Counted from the stretch's first letter, positions 45,301-53,195 are shown. The stretch: DNA of 64,000 nucleotides from Variovorax atrisoli 110B (GCF_000382045.1 NZ_KB907454.1:1-64000), one strand, 5' to 3'. Made by a program: numbers and translations. The notes: generated from the sequence alone by a model not told the origin.

Positions 45301-45596
45301 TTGCTCAGGAAGCTGTTCGGATTAGGCGGCAGCAGGATGGGAACGCCCGTGCAGCTGACCACGTCGTTGTCTGCGGGCGCTGCCGGCGTGCAGGCCGCGA
45401 AGGCCTCGCCGCCGTGCAGCGCGAGGGCTGCAAGCGCTGCGAGTGCTCCGAGCACGGGAGCGGCGCTCCCGCGCGCGGCACCCCTTCGTTCCCTGACGGC
45501 TGTTCCTCCGGAACCGCTGGTGCTCTTCGCCAGTTCGGAAACCACGCGATACCGGCTCTGCCGGCGGTCGAAGATCACACGGTAGACATGGTTCAC
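39345..45596 (-). CDS. Large type V autotransporter with ESPR and tandem passenger repeats
   Basis: Surface autotransporter of 2,083 residues. It begins with an extended signal peptide region (MNHVYRVIFDRRQSRYRVV) and a hydrophobic core ending AFA near 67. The passenger is Gly/Asn/Ala/Leu/Thr-rich. From about 430 to 1130 it is built from repeats of roughly 45-80 residues such as GGANDFSGGVNLLGGGLGVG followed by TSLGLGALTVNGAATL, as expected for a right-handed beta-helix. Autotransporter-associated repeats such as GTLVLGGTNTYTGGTAV follow (about 1400-1700). A Gly/Pro linker (GGPGVPGVPGGPG) precedes a C-terminal 12-strand barrel (about 1800-2083) ending VRVRW. An adhesin role is likely. Its 3' end overlaps the phosphatase gene tail-to-tail. 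Confidence 0.93.
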   Translation of the reverse strand: MNHVYRVIFDRRQSRYRVVSELAKSTSGSGGTAVRERRGAARGSAAPVLGALAALAALALHGGEAFAACTPAAPADNDVVSCTGVPILLPPNPNSFLSNANGLSVTVQSGAIVSTLPGGTAMTLGGDGITLNNLGAIDANAAGSLVLSRALTIGNLVTPGSGNVTVNNQGTIEGTFDGTFGLLGAAAVIATTGTTTFNNSGTIGMSALGLFDPINSIAVAVYGGGNVNFTNTGTITGRVAFQSPVSGGNTFVNAGTINGSVSLGTTLSNDTFVAVTGSSINGGLVPLPGVTIPTPAIPVSFVTFAAGGTVDAGIGGNDTLVLQNTVAGPGSGSGGSGTASSLQYLNFENLVVNSGTWTLQGAVASGASTLNGGTSIFDNALSFGTGTLTANGGAIQPSVTGLTLSQNVNLTGGLIVQGANSLTLGGTLTGAGGLIKNGSGTLTLSGNNNFSGGLSLNGGGLTLDNAGSLGTGLFLVGGPAALNTAFTGTLTNQVQLNGALTLNGAGTLTLNGNINGAGSLALASGNLVLNGANNYGGGTVLQAGSIDLGSATGLGTGALAVTGAATLTGKNGLAVSNDIVLNNTLNLAGGGSGGALTLNGKISGTGGMSLAGAPGLTLNGANDFSGGFNLGGGTLTVGNNLALGAGSVAVSGASSLAANAPVGLANNFNLNASLNIASSSDLALNGTIGGLGGLTQSGPAKLALGGANGFSGGVNLLGGGLGVGTNTSLGLGALTVNGAATLDASAGVNLGNAVVLNAGLAVGGGNDIALGGLVSGAGALSFNGTGKLSLNGANAALSGGVTLSSGTLGVGNNLALGTGGLGVTGNASLTANAPGIGLGNGVTLGSGTTLSLTGANALALGGTITGAGSLAVNGPGSVTLGGASDFSGGVSLAGGTLSLGTSTSLGSGTLGVAGNAGLQSAAGALTLANAVSLGTGVALSVGGTDDLTLNGPIGGGGSLIKTGTGTLVLGGANDFGGGVTLQAGTLGVGTGTSLGMGALTVSGAATLTSSADVALANDVTLNGALNVAGAKNIALGGLVGGGFGLTYSGTGTLSLGGANTYAGTTTVASGTLLATNTSGSATGTGTVAVLTGATLGGIGRIGGDVTLNTGAKLAPGAGTAGSFGVLSVGGNLSLAAGSTLDFDFGAPGSDFSTPGASDSVSVGGNLSLGGPVTLNVANAGSFGPGVYRLVDYGGSLTGAGSLSLGGLPGGSTVLLQNLSADKRFNLVNTTGLTLNFWNADGLASPVQSGGGTGTWSTTSPVWTDAAGTVTVPMQPQPQPGFAIFGGAPGTVTIDKTGGPVQALGMQFTSGGYTLAGDALTLLGIGGAKAEIRVGDGSAASSGFVATVNSAIAGSAGITKTGAGTLVLGGTNTYTGGTAVQGGVLSVSADANLGAAGGGLALDGGRLQVTGTGFAGTTRDIDIGAAGGGIEVVDAAHDFTASGTLGGGGTFVKSGQGTLTLAGTNSHKGATVVDAGTLRLGAADLLNPTATIALADKAGATLDLNGFNQTIGSLSGGGSAGGELKLGSATLTTGDDNTSTTFGGRLSGNGSLVKQGTGTFTLAGSNSYGGATQVNAGTLQAGAPNAFSATSAHSVAAGATLDLAGFNQTVASLNNSGTVSLPGAAAGTSLTVTGPYVGNNGVLRLGAVLNASGPSDRLVLDGASATASGRTTVQVVNLGGLGALTTGNGIDVISALNGATTTAQTTRDAFTLAGGHVDAGAYEYRLYPADANGAGENWYLRSTTGAGGPGVPGVPGGPGLPTYRAEVPLYAAVPQQLRQANVAMLGNLHLRGGDDMRLANDAGDTTVEAGRRAWGRVLSTDIDVRQRGTVSPESKGRLTGFQAGTDLWADANWRVGVYVGQLEGDVDVRGFASGIQGLRVGRSDLRSRYLGVYASWHNDAGWYTDIVLQGGQHRYTARPLASMGSSGKGDSFLASVEVGKAFDIGGGWRVEPQLQLIHQRLSMDGTSISGAWITQDTHDGLIARAGVRIKGSIATGAGLLQPYARINVNRASSGTDVARLTGPAGSTGIASETGGTSTELAGGFTLALGERTSVYGELGKLWATGGDTRMKSSLNASVGVRVRW

Positions 45597-45754
45597 GGCT
45601 CGCCTCCAAGCCTTTGTAATGCGTGTGATTATTTGTGAGGCATAGGTGAGGTGAATATCTGCCGAAAGGACTCAGGACGCGTGATGCGGCAAGAAAAAGA
45701 AGAAATATGGCGTAGGTGAAAACCAGCGCCGGGCATGCGGCAGCGGCTTCGCGG

Positions 45755-46189
45755 CTACTCGCAGAGCACCCGTATCGAAGGCGGAATCGCCACGGCCCGT
45801 ATCCCGCCGCCCTCGCGCTTCGCCGCGAAGATGCGCACCTCCTCGCAATCGAGGATCAGGTCGTCCCCGCGCGTCACGCGGTAGGTCTGCACGAAGCTCT
45901 TCTCGCGCCACTCGATGATGCGCACCGCGACGCTCAGCGTGTCGCCATAGCTTGCGGACTTCACGAAGCGGGTGTGCGTGTCGACCAGCGGCGTGCCGAT
46001 CACGCCCAGCGTCTGCGTGGTTTCTTCCCAGCGCGGCACGCCGCATTCGGCGAAGAAGTGGCGCGAGGCCGCGTCGATCCAGCGGAAGAAGTTGGGAAAC
46101 CAGACGATGCCGGCGGGGTCGCAGTCGCCGAACTCCACGCGCACGGTGTAGACGACTTCCTTGGTTGAAGTGGTGCTTGTATTGCTCAT
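45755..46189 (-). CDS. Hotdog-fold acyl-CoA thioesterase (4-hydroxybenzoyl-CoA type)
   Basis: Cytosolic thioesterase of 144 residues. The 4HBT signature is complete: EFGDCDPAGIVWFPNFFRWID with catalytic Asp24, then a beta-sheet with TRFVKSASYGDTLSV and KSFVQTYRV. Family members hydrolyse 4-hydroxybenzoyl-CoA or other aryl- and short-chain acyl-CoAs. Its ATG overlaps the dctM stop (TGATG), so it is cotranslated with the TRAP transporter. Within the ior cluster it could release a free arylacetate from an arylacetyl-CoA made by IorAB, an inference from context. Confidence 0.87.
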   Translation of the reverse strand: MSNTSTTSTKEVVYTVRVEFGDCDPAGIVWFPNFFRWIDAASRHFFAECGVPRWEETTQTLGVIGTPLVDTHTRFVKSASYGDTLSVAVRIIEWREKSFVQTYRVTRGDDLILDCEEVRIFAAKREGGGIRAVAIPPSIRVLCE

Positions 46190-47490
46190 CAGCCCATTCT
46201 CGTCGGCAGCCACAAGGCGATGATGGGGAACGCGATCAGGATCACCAGCCGCACGATGTCGGTCACGATGAACGGCAGCACGCCCTTGAAGATGGTGGTG
46301 AAGCTCACGTCCTTCACCACGCTCTTGATGACGAACACGTTCATGCCTACCGGCGGGTGGATCAGGCCGAGCTCGACGGTCATCACGATGATCACGCCGA
46401 ACCAAATCGGGTCGAAGCCCAGGTGCACGATCACCGGATAGATGATGGGCACGGTCAGGATGATCATCGCCATCGCATCCATCAGGCAGCCCAGCACCAG
46501 GTACATGAGCATGATGAGCGCGAGCACGCCGTAGCGGCCGATGCCCAGGCCGGTGAGGAATTCGGTGAGCTTCTGCGGGCTCTGCGTGATGGTGAGGAAG
46601 TAGCCGAACAGCAGCGCGCCGATCAGCACCGTGAACACCGCCGCCGCCGTGCGCGTGGCCGACAGCAGCGCCTCGCGGATCTTCGGGCCGTCGAGCTTGC
46701 GCCGCACCAGCCCGAGGATGAAGGCGCCGCTCGCGCCCACGCCGCCCGCCTCAGTCGGCGTGAAGAAGCCGCCGTACAGGCCGCCGATGACGAACACGAA
46801 CAGCACCAGCGGCGCCCACACGTTCTTCAGGTCCTTCAGGCGTTCCGACCACGGCTTGACCTCGCCGCCGGGCAACCAGCCGGGCCGCGTCTTCACGATG
46901 ACCGCGATGGTCAGAACGTACATGGCCATCGCGAGGATGCCCGGCACGATGCCCGCCATGAAGAGCTTGCCGATGTCCTGTTGCGTGAGGATGGCGTACA
47001 CCGCGAGCACGGTCGATGGCGGCAGGATCGCGCCCAGCGTGCCGCCCGCGGCGATCACGCCGGTGGAGAACGACTGCGGGTAGTTGAAGCGCCGCATCTC
47101 CGGATAGGCCACCGCCGAGAAGGTGGCGGCCGTGGCCACCGACGATCCGCAGATCGCCGCGAAACCGCCGCAGGCCACCACGGTGGCCACGCCCAGGCCG
47201 CCGCGCAGGTGGCCGATCATCGAGTTGGCGGCCTTGAAGAGCTCGCGGCTCACGCCCGAGACCGACACCAGCGCGCCCATCAGCATGAACATCGGGATCA
47301 CGCCGAAGGTGTAGTCGGTCACCGTGCGCATGGAGGTCTGGCCCACCAGCTTCAGCGCAGGCCCGGGGCCGACGAGGTAGCTGTAGCCCACCACGCCCAC
47401 CAGGCCCATCGCCATGCCGACCGGCACGCGCAACAGCATCAATACGAAGAGGGCGACGAAGCCCAACACTGCGACTGCATCGGGGCTCAT
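46189..47490 (-). CDS. TRAP transporter large membrane subunit (DctM)
   Basis: Inner-membrane large permease subunit of a TRAP carboxylate importer, 433 residues, about 12 membrane segments. Typical stretches: VPVGMAMGLVGVVG, FAAICGSSVATAATFSAVAYPEM, GTLGAILPPSTVLAVYAILT, FFTPTEAGGVGASGAFI and IHPPVGMNVFVI. ATG 47490 overlaps the dctQ stop in ATGA fashion; its own stop overlaps the thioesterase start. Together with the small subunit and receptor it forms one sodium-driven importer. Confidence 0.93.
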   Translation of the reverse strand: MSPDAVAVLGFVALFVLMLLRVPVGMAMGLVGVVGYSYLVGPGPALKLVGQTSMRTVTDYTFGVIPMFMLMGALVSVSGVSRELFKAANSMIGHLRGGLGVATVVACGGFAAICGSSVATAATFSAVAYPEMRRFNYPQSFSTGVIAAGGTLGAILPPSTVLAVYAILTQQDIGKLFMAGIVPGILAMAMYVLTIAVIVKTRPGWLPGGEVKPWSERLKDLKNVWAPLVLFVFVIGGLYGGFFTPTEAGGVGASGAFILGLVRRKLDGPKIREALLSATRTAAAVFTVLIGALLFGYFLTITQSPQKLTEFLTGLGIGRYGVLALIMLMYLVLGCLMDAMAMIILTVPIIYPVIVHLGFDPIWFGVIIVMTVELGLIHPPVGMNVFVIKSVVKDVSFTTIFKGVLPFIVTDIVRLVILIAFPIIALWLPTRMG

Positions 47491-48002
47491 TCGTCGGCCT
47501 TCTGTTCTGCGTGAACTTCTTCGAGTTGTTCGGGATGGAAGATGAGCCGGTAGGTGCGGATGGCGATCAGCAGCACGGCGCAGACGTCGCCGGCCCAGGC
47601 CACGGCGTAGAAGGGCCAGGTCGGGATGTTGAGGTCGTAGGTCTGCACGTTGTCGACGTAGGTGCCGCGCACCTTGTCGAACAGCATGATTGTCTGCACC
47701 GCCACCACGAAGAGCAGCACCAGCGTGGCGAACACGTCGATGGCGCGCTTCATGCGCGGGCCCGCCGCCGTCCACACCAGGTCGACCGTGATGTGGCCGC
47801 CGCGGTAGCTGGTGGCCGCGATGCCCCAGAAGATCAGGATGCCCAGCAGCATGCGGCCGAAGTCGTAGGCGTCGGGGATCGAGGTGTCGAAGAACTTGCG
47901 CAGCACCACGGCCACGAAGATGTTGAGCGCGACGATCCCCACGAAGATGGCGGCAAGCCATTCAATCGTGTTGATCGCACGGTCCATAGCGCTTCGCTTC
48001 AT
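47487..48002 (-). CDS. TRAP transporter small membrane subunit (DctQ)
   Basis: Small TRAP permease subunit of 171 residues with four membrane segments (about 14-35, 50-67, 88-110, 132-152). The motif RMLLGILIFWGIAATSYRGGHITVDL is characteristic. Start taken at ATG 48002 (MKRSAMDRA); ATG 47987 is an alternative. Overlaps dctM by 4 bases. Preceded by a hairpin-rich spacer after the receptor gene. Confidence 0.9.
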   Translation of the reverse strand: MKRSAMDRAINTIEWLAAIFVGIVALNIFVAVVLRKFFDTSIPDAYDFGRMLLGILIFWGIAATSYRGGHITVDLVWTAAGPRMKRAIDVFATLVLLFVVAVQTIMLFDKVRGTYVDNVQTYDLNIPTWPFYAVAWAGDVCAVLLIAIRTYRLIFHPEQLEEVHAEQKADE

Positions 48003-48046
48003 TGGCTCGCCCCCCAGGCTTCGCGCACTTCGTGTCGCTTCGCCAA

Positions 48047-48086
48047 CCCCCCTACCGGGGGGCGGGCCGGCCGCTTCGGGCGGCCG
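48047..48086. repeat. Paired hairpins between TRAP receptor and permease genes
   Basis: First hairpin: CCCCCC-TACC-GGGGGG (48047-48062). Second: CGGCCGC (48068-48074) with a TTCGG loop and GCGGCCG (48080-48086). Hairpins after a solute-receptor gene commonly stabilise the upstream message and lower expression of the permease genes. The layout resembles the element at 24748-24800. Confidence 0.6.
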
Positions 48087-48120
48087 TGCGCGGCGGCCCC
48101 TTGAAAGAAGACGCCCGACA

Positions 48121-49173
48121 TCACAGGGCTGACTTGTATTTGGTAAGGCTGGCCTTCAGCGCATCCATCACGGCCTTCGGGTCTTCGCCGACCTTCTTCA
48201 CGCTGTCGGCCCACTGCGCTTCGGAAGGCGCCGCCGCCTTGCGCCATGCGTCCAGCTGCTCGGGCGTGAGCTTGTAGATCTCGTGCCCCGACAGCGCAGC
48301 CATCTTGGCGCGGCCGCCGAACTCGAAGTCGGCCCACGGGCCCGCCACCTTCTGCGCCCACTCGCTGGTGCAGTGGTCGTCGATCACTTTCTTCTGCGCG
48401 GCGGACATCGCGTCGTACTTGCCCTTGTTCATCACCCACACGAAGGGCGTGACGTACAGCGGCACGTCCATGTGGTACTTCACCACCTTGTCGATGCCGA
48501 ACAGGCCGATGGAGCCCCACGGGAAGGTGATGGCGTCGGCCACGCCGCGCTCGAGCATGTCGCGCGACTCGGGCGCCGAGGCCTGCACGTTGGTGCCGCC
48601 CAGCGAGGTGATGAGCTGGCCCACGGTGCTGGTGGCCGGGCGCACCTTCATGCCCTTGATGTCGCCGGGCACGGTGATCTTCTTGCGCGAATGGAAGGTG
48701 CCCGGGTCGTGCACGAAGGCGAAGCAGTACTTGACGTCCTTCATCTCCTTGGCCGCGTAGTTGCGGTACCAGGCGTCGATGGCGGCCGAGCCTTCCTTGC
48801 TGTTGGCGAACAGGAAGGGCAGCGACGCACCCGCCATCACCGGGAAGCGGCCCGGCTGGTAGCCCGGGTTCACGTACGAGAAGTCGGCGATGCCGTCGCG
48901 CGCCATGTCGTAGTGATCGAAGGCCTTGCCCAGCTGCTCCGATGGGAAGAGGATCGCGGTGATGGTGCCGCCCGACTCCTTCTTGATGTCGTCGGCCCAC
49001 GCCTGCAGCGCGGGGTTGAGCGGGTGCTGCGCGGGCACCCAGCTCGACAGCTTGAGCTGCACCGGCTTGTCCTGCGCCTGGGTGGCGGGAACGGCCAGCG
49101 CGAGGGCTGCGGCGGCCGCTGCAAGGCCCAGGGGCATGCAGCGGGACGGACGGGGTTGGCGAGTGGCTTTCAT
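48121..49173 (-). CDS. TRAP transporter substrate-binding protein (DctP)
   Basis: Periplasmic receptor of the DctP family, 350 residues, with a signal peptide (cleavage about ATQA-Q, 33/34). The mature protein has VQLKLSSWVPAQHPLNPALQAWADDIKKESGGTI, GKAFDHYDMARDGIADFSYVNPGYQPGRFPV and GMKVRPATSTVGQLITSLGGTNV, where the Arg is the usual carboxylate ligand. The substrate is therefore an organic acid; the neighbouring 2-hydroxyacid dehydrogenase and IorAB suggest an aryl or branched 2-hydroxy- or 2-oxoacid. First gene of the TRAP set. Confidence 0.9.
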   Translation of the reverse strand: MKATRQPRPSRCMPLGLAAAAAALALAVPATQAQDKPVQLKLSSWVPAQHPLNPALQAWADDIKKESGGTITAILFPSEQLGKAFDHYDMARDGIADFSYVNPGYQPGRFPVMAGASLPFLFANSKEGSAAIDAWYRNYAAKEMKDVKYCFAFVHDPGTFHSRKKITVPGDIKGMKVRPATSTVGQLITSLGGTNVQASAPESRDMLERGVADAITFPWGSIGLFGIDKVVKYHMDVPLYVTPFVWVMNKGKYDAMSAAQKKVIDDHCTSEWAQKVAGPWADFEFGGRAKMAALSGHEIYKLTPEQLDAWRKAAAPSEAQWADSVKKVGEDPKAVMDALKASLTKYKSAL

Positions 49174-49218
49174 GGTCTCCTTCGTTGTGTTGTGTGTCTC
49201 TACGAGCGCATCCGCAAT

Positions 49219-50463
49219 CTAGGCAGCCGCGTGCGCGGGGTAAATGGAGGCTTTCCCGTGCGTCGGCACGGATGCGTGCGTCGCGTGCCCGACTTGTTCG
49301 ATCTGCGAACGCGATGCATGCATCTCGACATGCCTGCGCCCGAGTTCGGCGACGCGCGAGGCGCCCAGCAGAGTCATCGTGCGTTCGGTTTCCTGCGCGA
49401 GCAGCTGCAGCACCGAGAGCGCGCCCTCCTCGCCGCCGCAGGCCAGGCCGTAGACCGGTGCGCGACCCAACAGCGCCGCGTTCGCCCCGAGCGCGAGCGC
49501 CTTGACGATGTCGCTGCCGCGCCGCATGCCGCTGTCCACCAGCACCGGCATGCGCCCGCCGACCGCATCGAGCATGGCCGGCAGTGCGGCGATGGTGGCC
49601 GGCGCGGCATCGAGTTGCCGCCCGCCGTGGTTGGAGACCACGATGCCATCCGCGCCGTGGCGCAGCGCACGCCGGGCGTCCTCGGCGCCCAGCAGGCCCT
49701 TCACGAGCAGCGGCCCGTCCCAGAGCTTGCGCAGCCAGGCCAGGCTCTCCCAGGTGAGCGTGCGGTCCATGGCGCGCGAGAGCAGCGCGGCCTGGGTCTG
49801 CGCCGAGACCGGCGCCCCGTCGTCTTCATCCGGCAGCAGGTTCGCGAACTGCGGCATGCCGCCGCCGGCCAGCCGCAGCAGCCATGCGGGGTGCCGCGCC
49901 ATGTCGAGCACGGTGCCGGGCGTGAGGCGCATCGGCACACGGAAGCCGTGACGCAGGTCGCGTTCGCGCAGGCCGCTGACGGGCACGTCCACCGTGAGCA
50001 CGAGCGCCTCGAAGCCCGCATTGCGCGCGCGGCGCACGATGCGTTCGGCGATGGCGCGTTCGCCCATCACGTAGAGCTGCATCCACAGCGTGGCATCGGG
50101 CGCGGCGCTGCGCACCTCCTCGATGCGTGTGTTCGAGGCCGTCGAAAGAATGAAGGGCACGCCCGCCGCCTGCGCGGCGCCGGCCAGCAGGGCGTCGGCG
50201 CGCGGCCGCACGAGGCCGGCCAGCCCGATGGGGGCGATGGCGAAAGGGGCGCGCCAGCGGCGGCCGAAGAGTTCGGTGCCGATGTCCACCTTGCTGGTGT
50301 CGCGCAGGCATTCGGGGATCAGCGGCAGCGCCTCGAGCGCCTCGCGGTTGCGCCGGAGGCAGCGCTCGTCTTCCGCGCCGCCGTCGATGTAGTCGAACAC
50401 CAGCCGCGGCAGCGCGCGGCGGGCGCGGCGCCGGTAGTCCTCGACGTTGAGCAGCTGGGCCAT
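49219..50463 (-). CDS. FMN-dependent 2-hydroxyacid dehydrogenase/oxidase
   Basis: Flavoprotein of the lactate/mandelate/glycolate dehydrogenase family, 414 residues. VFDYIDGGAEDE, IAPIGLAGLVRP, LWMQLYVMG, LTVDVPVSGLRERDLRHGF, and the active-site VSNHGGRQLD (His279) followed by VDSGMRRGSDIVKALALGA are all present. These catalyse oxidation of an L-2-hydroxyacid to the 2-oxoacid. The arrangement resembles MdlB and LldD. Next to IorAB, a product such as phenylpyruvate, indolepyruvate or a related oxoacid is a reasonable inference. Starts 6 bases after the Bug receptor stop. Confidence 0.9.
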   Translation of the reverse strand: MAQLLNVEDYRRRARRALPRLVFDYIDGGAEDERCLRRNREALEALPLIPECLRDTSKVDIGTELFGRRWRAPFAIAPIGLAGLVRPRADALLAGAAQAAGVPFILSTASNTRIEEVRSAAPDATLWMQLYVMGERAIAERIVRRARNAGFEALVLTVDVPVSGLRERDLRHGFRVPMRLTPGTVLDMARHPAWLLRLAGGGMPQFANLLPDEDDGAPVSAQTQAALLSRAMDRTLTWESLAWLRKLWDGPLLVKGLLGAEDARRALRHGADGIVVSNHGGRQLDAAPATIAALPAMLDAVGGRMPVLVDSGMRRGSDIVKALALGANAALLGRAPVYGLACGGEEGALSVLQLLAQETERTMTLLGASRVAELGRRHVEMHASRSQIEQVGHATHASVPTHGKASIYPAHAAA

Positions 50464-50469
50464 CTGCGT

Positions 50470-51450
50470 TCAGTCCGCGACGATCCAGCGTTCGCGGATC
50501 AGCGCGCCGAAGCGCTGGGAGTCGGCCGTTGCGCGCTGCTGGAATGCTGCCGGCGAGCCGGGCTGCGCCTCGCCGCCGATCGACGCGATGCGCTCCTGCA
50601 CCGCCGGCAGCGCGAGCGCGCGGTTGATCTGCGCGTTGAGCTGCGTCACCACCTCCGGCGGCGTACCGGCGGGTGCGTAGAAGCCGAAAACCGTGTCGGC
50701 GTCGAAGCCGCGCAGGCCGGCCTCGTCGAGCGTGGGCACGTCGGGAAAGAGCGGCGAGCGCTTCGGGCTGCCCACGGCCAGCAGCCTCAGCTTGCCCGCG
50801 CGCACCTGCGTGAGCGCGATGCCGGGGTCGAAGGCGTAGTCGATCTGGCCGGCCAGCAGGTCCTGCAGCGCGGGCGCGGCGCCTCGATAGGGCACATGCA
50901 GCGCGAACAGCTCGGCCTGGGTCTTGAACATCTCGCCCGCGAGGTGCGGCGAGCTGCCGTTGCCCGGCGAGCCGTACGACAGCTTGCCGGGGTTGGCCTT
51001 CACGTACGAGATGAACTCCTTCACGTTCGCATGAGGCAGCGAAGGCCGCGTGACAAGGAACACCAGCACGCGCGCGGCGGCCGCCACGGGCACGAGATCC
51101 TTCGCAGGGTCGAAGCTCATGCGCGAATAGAGGTGCGGGTTCACCGACACCATGCCGCCCGAGCTCATCAGCAGCGTGTAGCCATCGGCCGGCGCGCGCG
51201 CCACGGCCTCGCCGCCGAGGTTGCCGTTGGCGCCGGCGCGGTTCTCGATCACCACCGGCTGCTTCAACGACTCCTGCAGCGGCTGCGAGATCGCGCGGGC
51301 GATCTGGTCCGCGGCACCGCCTGCGGGGAAATTGACGATCACCTTGATCGGCCTGGCAGGCCACGCGTTGTTGGCGTGCGCCGGGGCCAGCATGGCGGCT
51401 GCTGCCAGCAGCAGGAGGCATCGTCGCCAGGGAAGGGCGGGGCGGGTCAT
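50470..51450 (-). CDS. Bug family tripartite tricarboxylate receptor (periplasmic)
   Basis: Periplasmic solute receptor of the Bug/TctC family, 326 residues, signal peptide cleaved about PAHA-N (26/27). Family marks: WPARPIKVIVNFPAGGAADQIAR, VVIENRAGANGNLGGEAVARAPADGYTLL, KLSYGSPGNGSSPHLAGEMFK, VPYRGAAPALQDLLAGQIDYAF and FPDVPTLDEAG. No TctA/TctB membrane genes are nearby, as is usual for these expanded receptors in betaproteobacteria. Its position suggests binding of the same acid class as the TRAP receptor or a signalling role. Confidence 0.9.
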   Translation of the reverse strand: MTRPALPWRRCLLLLAAAAMLAPAHANNAWPARPIKVIVNFPAGGAADQIARAISQPLQESLKQPVVIENRAGANGNLGGEAVARAPADGYTLLMSSGGMVSVNPHLYSRMSFDPAKDLVPVAAAARVLVFLVTRPSLPHANVKEFISYVKANPGKLSYGSPGNGSSPHLAGEMFKTQAELFALHVPYRGAAPALQDLLAGQIDYAFDPGIALTQVRAGKLRLLAVGSPKRSPLFPDVPTLDEAGLRGFDADTVFGFYAPAGTPPEVVTQLNAQINRALALPAVQERIASIGGEAQPGSPAAFQQRATADSQRFGALIRERWIVAD

Positions 51451-51488
51451 CGGTCTTGTCTCCTTTTCTTGTATCCGGCTGCGTCCGC

Positions 51489-53117
51489 TCAGGCCTTGGC
51501 CGGCGGCGGCCGCTTCATCCAGCGGATCGGCTGCGCCTGCACCGGCCGCGGCGCTGCGCCATGGGCGGCCAGCGCGGCGTCGAGGGCCTTGCCGCCCTCA
51601 TCGGCCAGTGCAGCCTCGCGCGCCGCGGCAATGGCGCTGGCCCGCTCGGAGGCCGTCAGCGTGCTGCGGCCGGCCAGTTCGTCGATCACGTGCAGCAGGT
51701 TGTGCTTGCCGCGCTCGTTGGTGCTGCCGTAGCCCTTGATGAGCCGTCCGCACAGCGCGAGTTCATGGCCCAGCGCCCAGGCCTGGCGCGTGCCGGTTTC
51801 CACGGCGGCCAGCCAGCGCTCGATGAGGGCCTGCTCTTGCGCAAAGCGGCTGCCGCGCCGGCGCAGCCAGCGCAGCGAAGCCAGCAGCCGCAGCGAGGCC
51901 ATGCCGAACACCGAATGGCTGCCCACCTTCAGCGGCAGCGCCCACGGCGCGAGGCCTCGCGACTGGCGGCGGCGGTCCCAAGCCGTGACGCGGCTGGCGA
52001 GCGACGCTGGCAGCAGCGCCGCGAACTCGGCGGCGCCGGGCTTGAAGTGGTCGTAGACCTTCACGATGTCTTCCTCGCCGGCGCGCACCTCGCGCCGAAC
52101 GCGCTGCGCACGGCTGGCGCGGCCCTTGAGCGCGGCCACGCGCACGATGTCGTCGAAGGCCATCCACAGCGCGAGCCAGCGCGCAGCCTCGCGTGTGACG
52201 GCGAAGCCCCGCGCGCCGGCCGGATCGGCGGCACGCTCCGCATCGAGGACGCGGCCCAGCCGCTCGGCGTAGAGCGAGGCATAGGCGGCGTCCTGGTAGT
52301 CGAGCACGCGGGCATGGCCCAGCGCGAGCATGTCGTGCACGGCCGGCGGAAAGCGCCGCGCCAGGTCGGCGGGCAGGGCGGCGACCGGTGGCGGCGCGTC
52401 GTTGCCCTCGCCGGCCATCACGCTGCTGACGAAGGCGGCCTGCGTGCGTGGCGCGTCGACCGCCTCGAAGGCCGAGGCGAAGCCGCGCAGGCTGGCGGCG
52501 GCCATCCGGTTGAGCTTCTCGGGCGCGCTGCTGTCGCCGCCGCGCACCACGTGCTCGTAGGCCTCGCGCGGGAACGGGAACAGCCCGCTGCCCGCGATGG
52601 CGCCCAGCATCACCGCGCTGACCACCGTGCCGCTCTCGCGCGCGACGGCGTTCATGTCGAACACATGGTGCTCGCGGCTGAAGGCCTTGACCACGTCGAG
52701 CAGCTGCTGCGCGTCGGCGCGGCCGTCGCCGAGCTGCATGCGCTCGGCCGTCGTGAAGATGCGCGCCGAGGAGCTGATGACCATCGTGCGCTGCGGCGCG
52801 CTCATGCCGTTGCCGATCTGGCGCGCGGTCTCCAGCAGCTCCGAGGAGACGATGGCGTCCAGCGCGCCCGGCACCGGGCTCAGGCTGAACACGGGGCGCC
52901 TGCCGCCGAGCTGCGCGAGCGGCACGGGAAAGACTTCGATGTAGTAGGTGGTGGCGCCGGTGCGCTGCGCCACGCCGGGGATCGAGGTGCTCTGCGCTGC
53001 ATAGCCGGCATGGCGCGCGGTGTCGACCAGCCATTCGGTGAGCACGCCGCCGCCTTCGCCGCCAAGGGCGCAGACGAGCAGGGTGATGGGGCGGGTGTGG
53101 TCCATGGTTCGGTTCAT
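51489..53117 (-). CDS. iorB: Indolepyruvate oxidoreductase beta subunit family protein (IorB)
   Basis: About 542 residues. The N-terminal about 200 residues form the gamma/beta-type domain of 2-oxoacid:ferredoxin oxidoreductases: LVCALGGEGGGVLTEWL, GVAQRTGATTYYIEVFPV and DAIVSSELLETARQI. The C-terminal about 330 residues are an Arg/Ala-rich helical extension found in bacterial aerobic IorB-like proteins (DUF6537-like), containing KVYDHFKPG and LALCGRLIKGYGSTNERGK. ATG 53117 (MNRTMDHTRP) was chosen; other ATGs are close. With IorA it would convert an aryl-2-oxoacid plus CoA to an arylacetyl-CoA and reduced carrier. Confidence 0.88.
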   Translation of the reverse strand: MNRTMDHTRPITLLVCALGGEGGGVLTEWLVDTARHAGYAAQSTSIPGVAQRTGATTYYIEVFPVPLAQLGGRRPVFSLSPVPGALDAIVSSELLETARQIGNGMSAPQRTMVISSSARIFTTAERMQLGDGRADAQQLLDVVKAFSREHHVFDMNAVARESGTVVSAVMLGAIAGSGLFPFPREAYEHVVRGGDSSAPEKLNRMAAASLRGFASAFEAVDAPRTQAAFVSSVMAGEGNDAPPPVAALPADLARRFPPAVHDMLALGHARVLDYQDAAYASLYAERLGRVLDAERAADPAGARGFAVTREAARWLALWMAFDDIVRVAALKGRASRAQRVRREVRAGEEDIVKVYDHFKPGAAEFAALLPASLASRVTAWDRRRQSRGLAPWALPLKVGSHSVFGMASLRLLASLRWLRRRGSRFAQEQALIERWLAAVETGTRQAWALGHELALCGRLIKGYGSTNERGKHNLLHVIDELAGRSTLTASERASAIAAAREAALADEGGKALDAALAAHGAAPRPVQAQPIRWMKRPPPAKA

Positions 53118-53195
53118 CGGGTCGCTTCTGTTCTTGTTATTTCCGGATGGCTGCTGCTCCCTCTCCCCCAAGGGCGAGGGAGAAGGAAAGCGTGG

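Noticed and set aside
48283..51732. Plus-strand open frame of about 1,150 codons
   Set aside because: Antisense to dctP, the FMN dehydrogenase and the Bug gene, all well supported; its product is low-complexity Arg/His/Ala.
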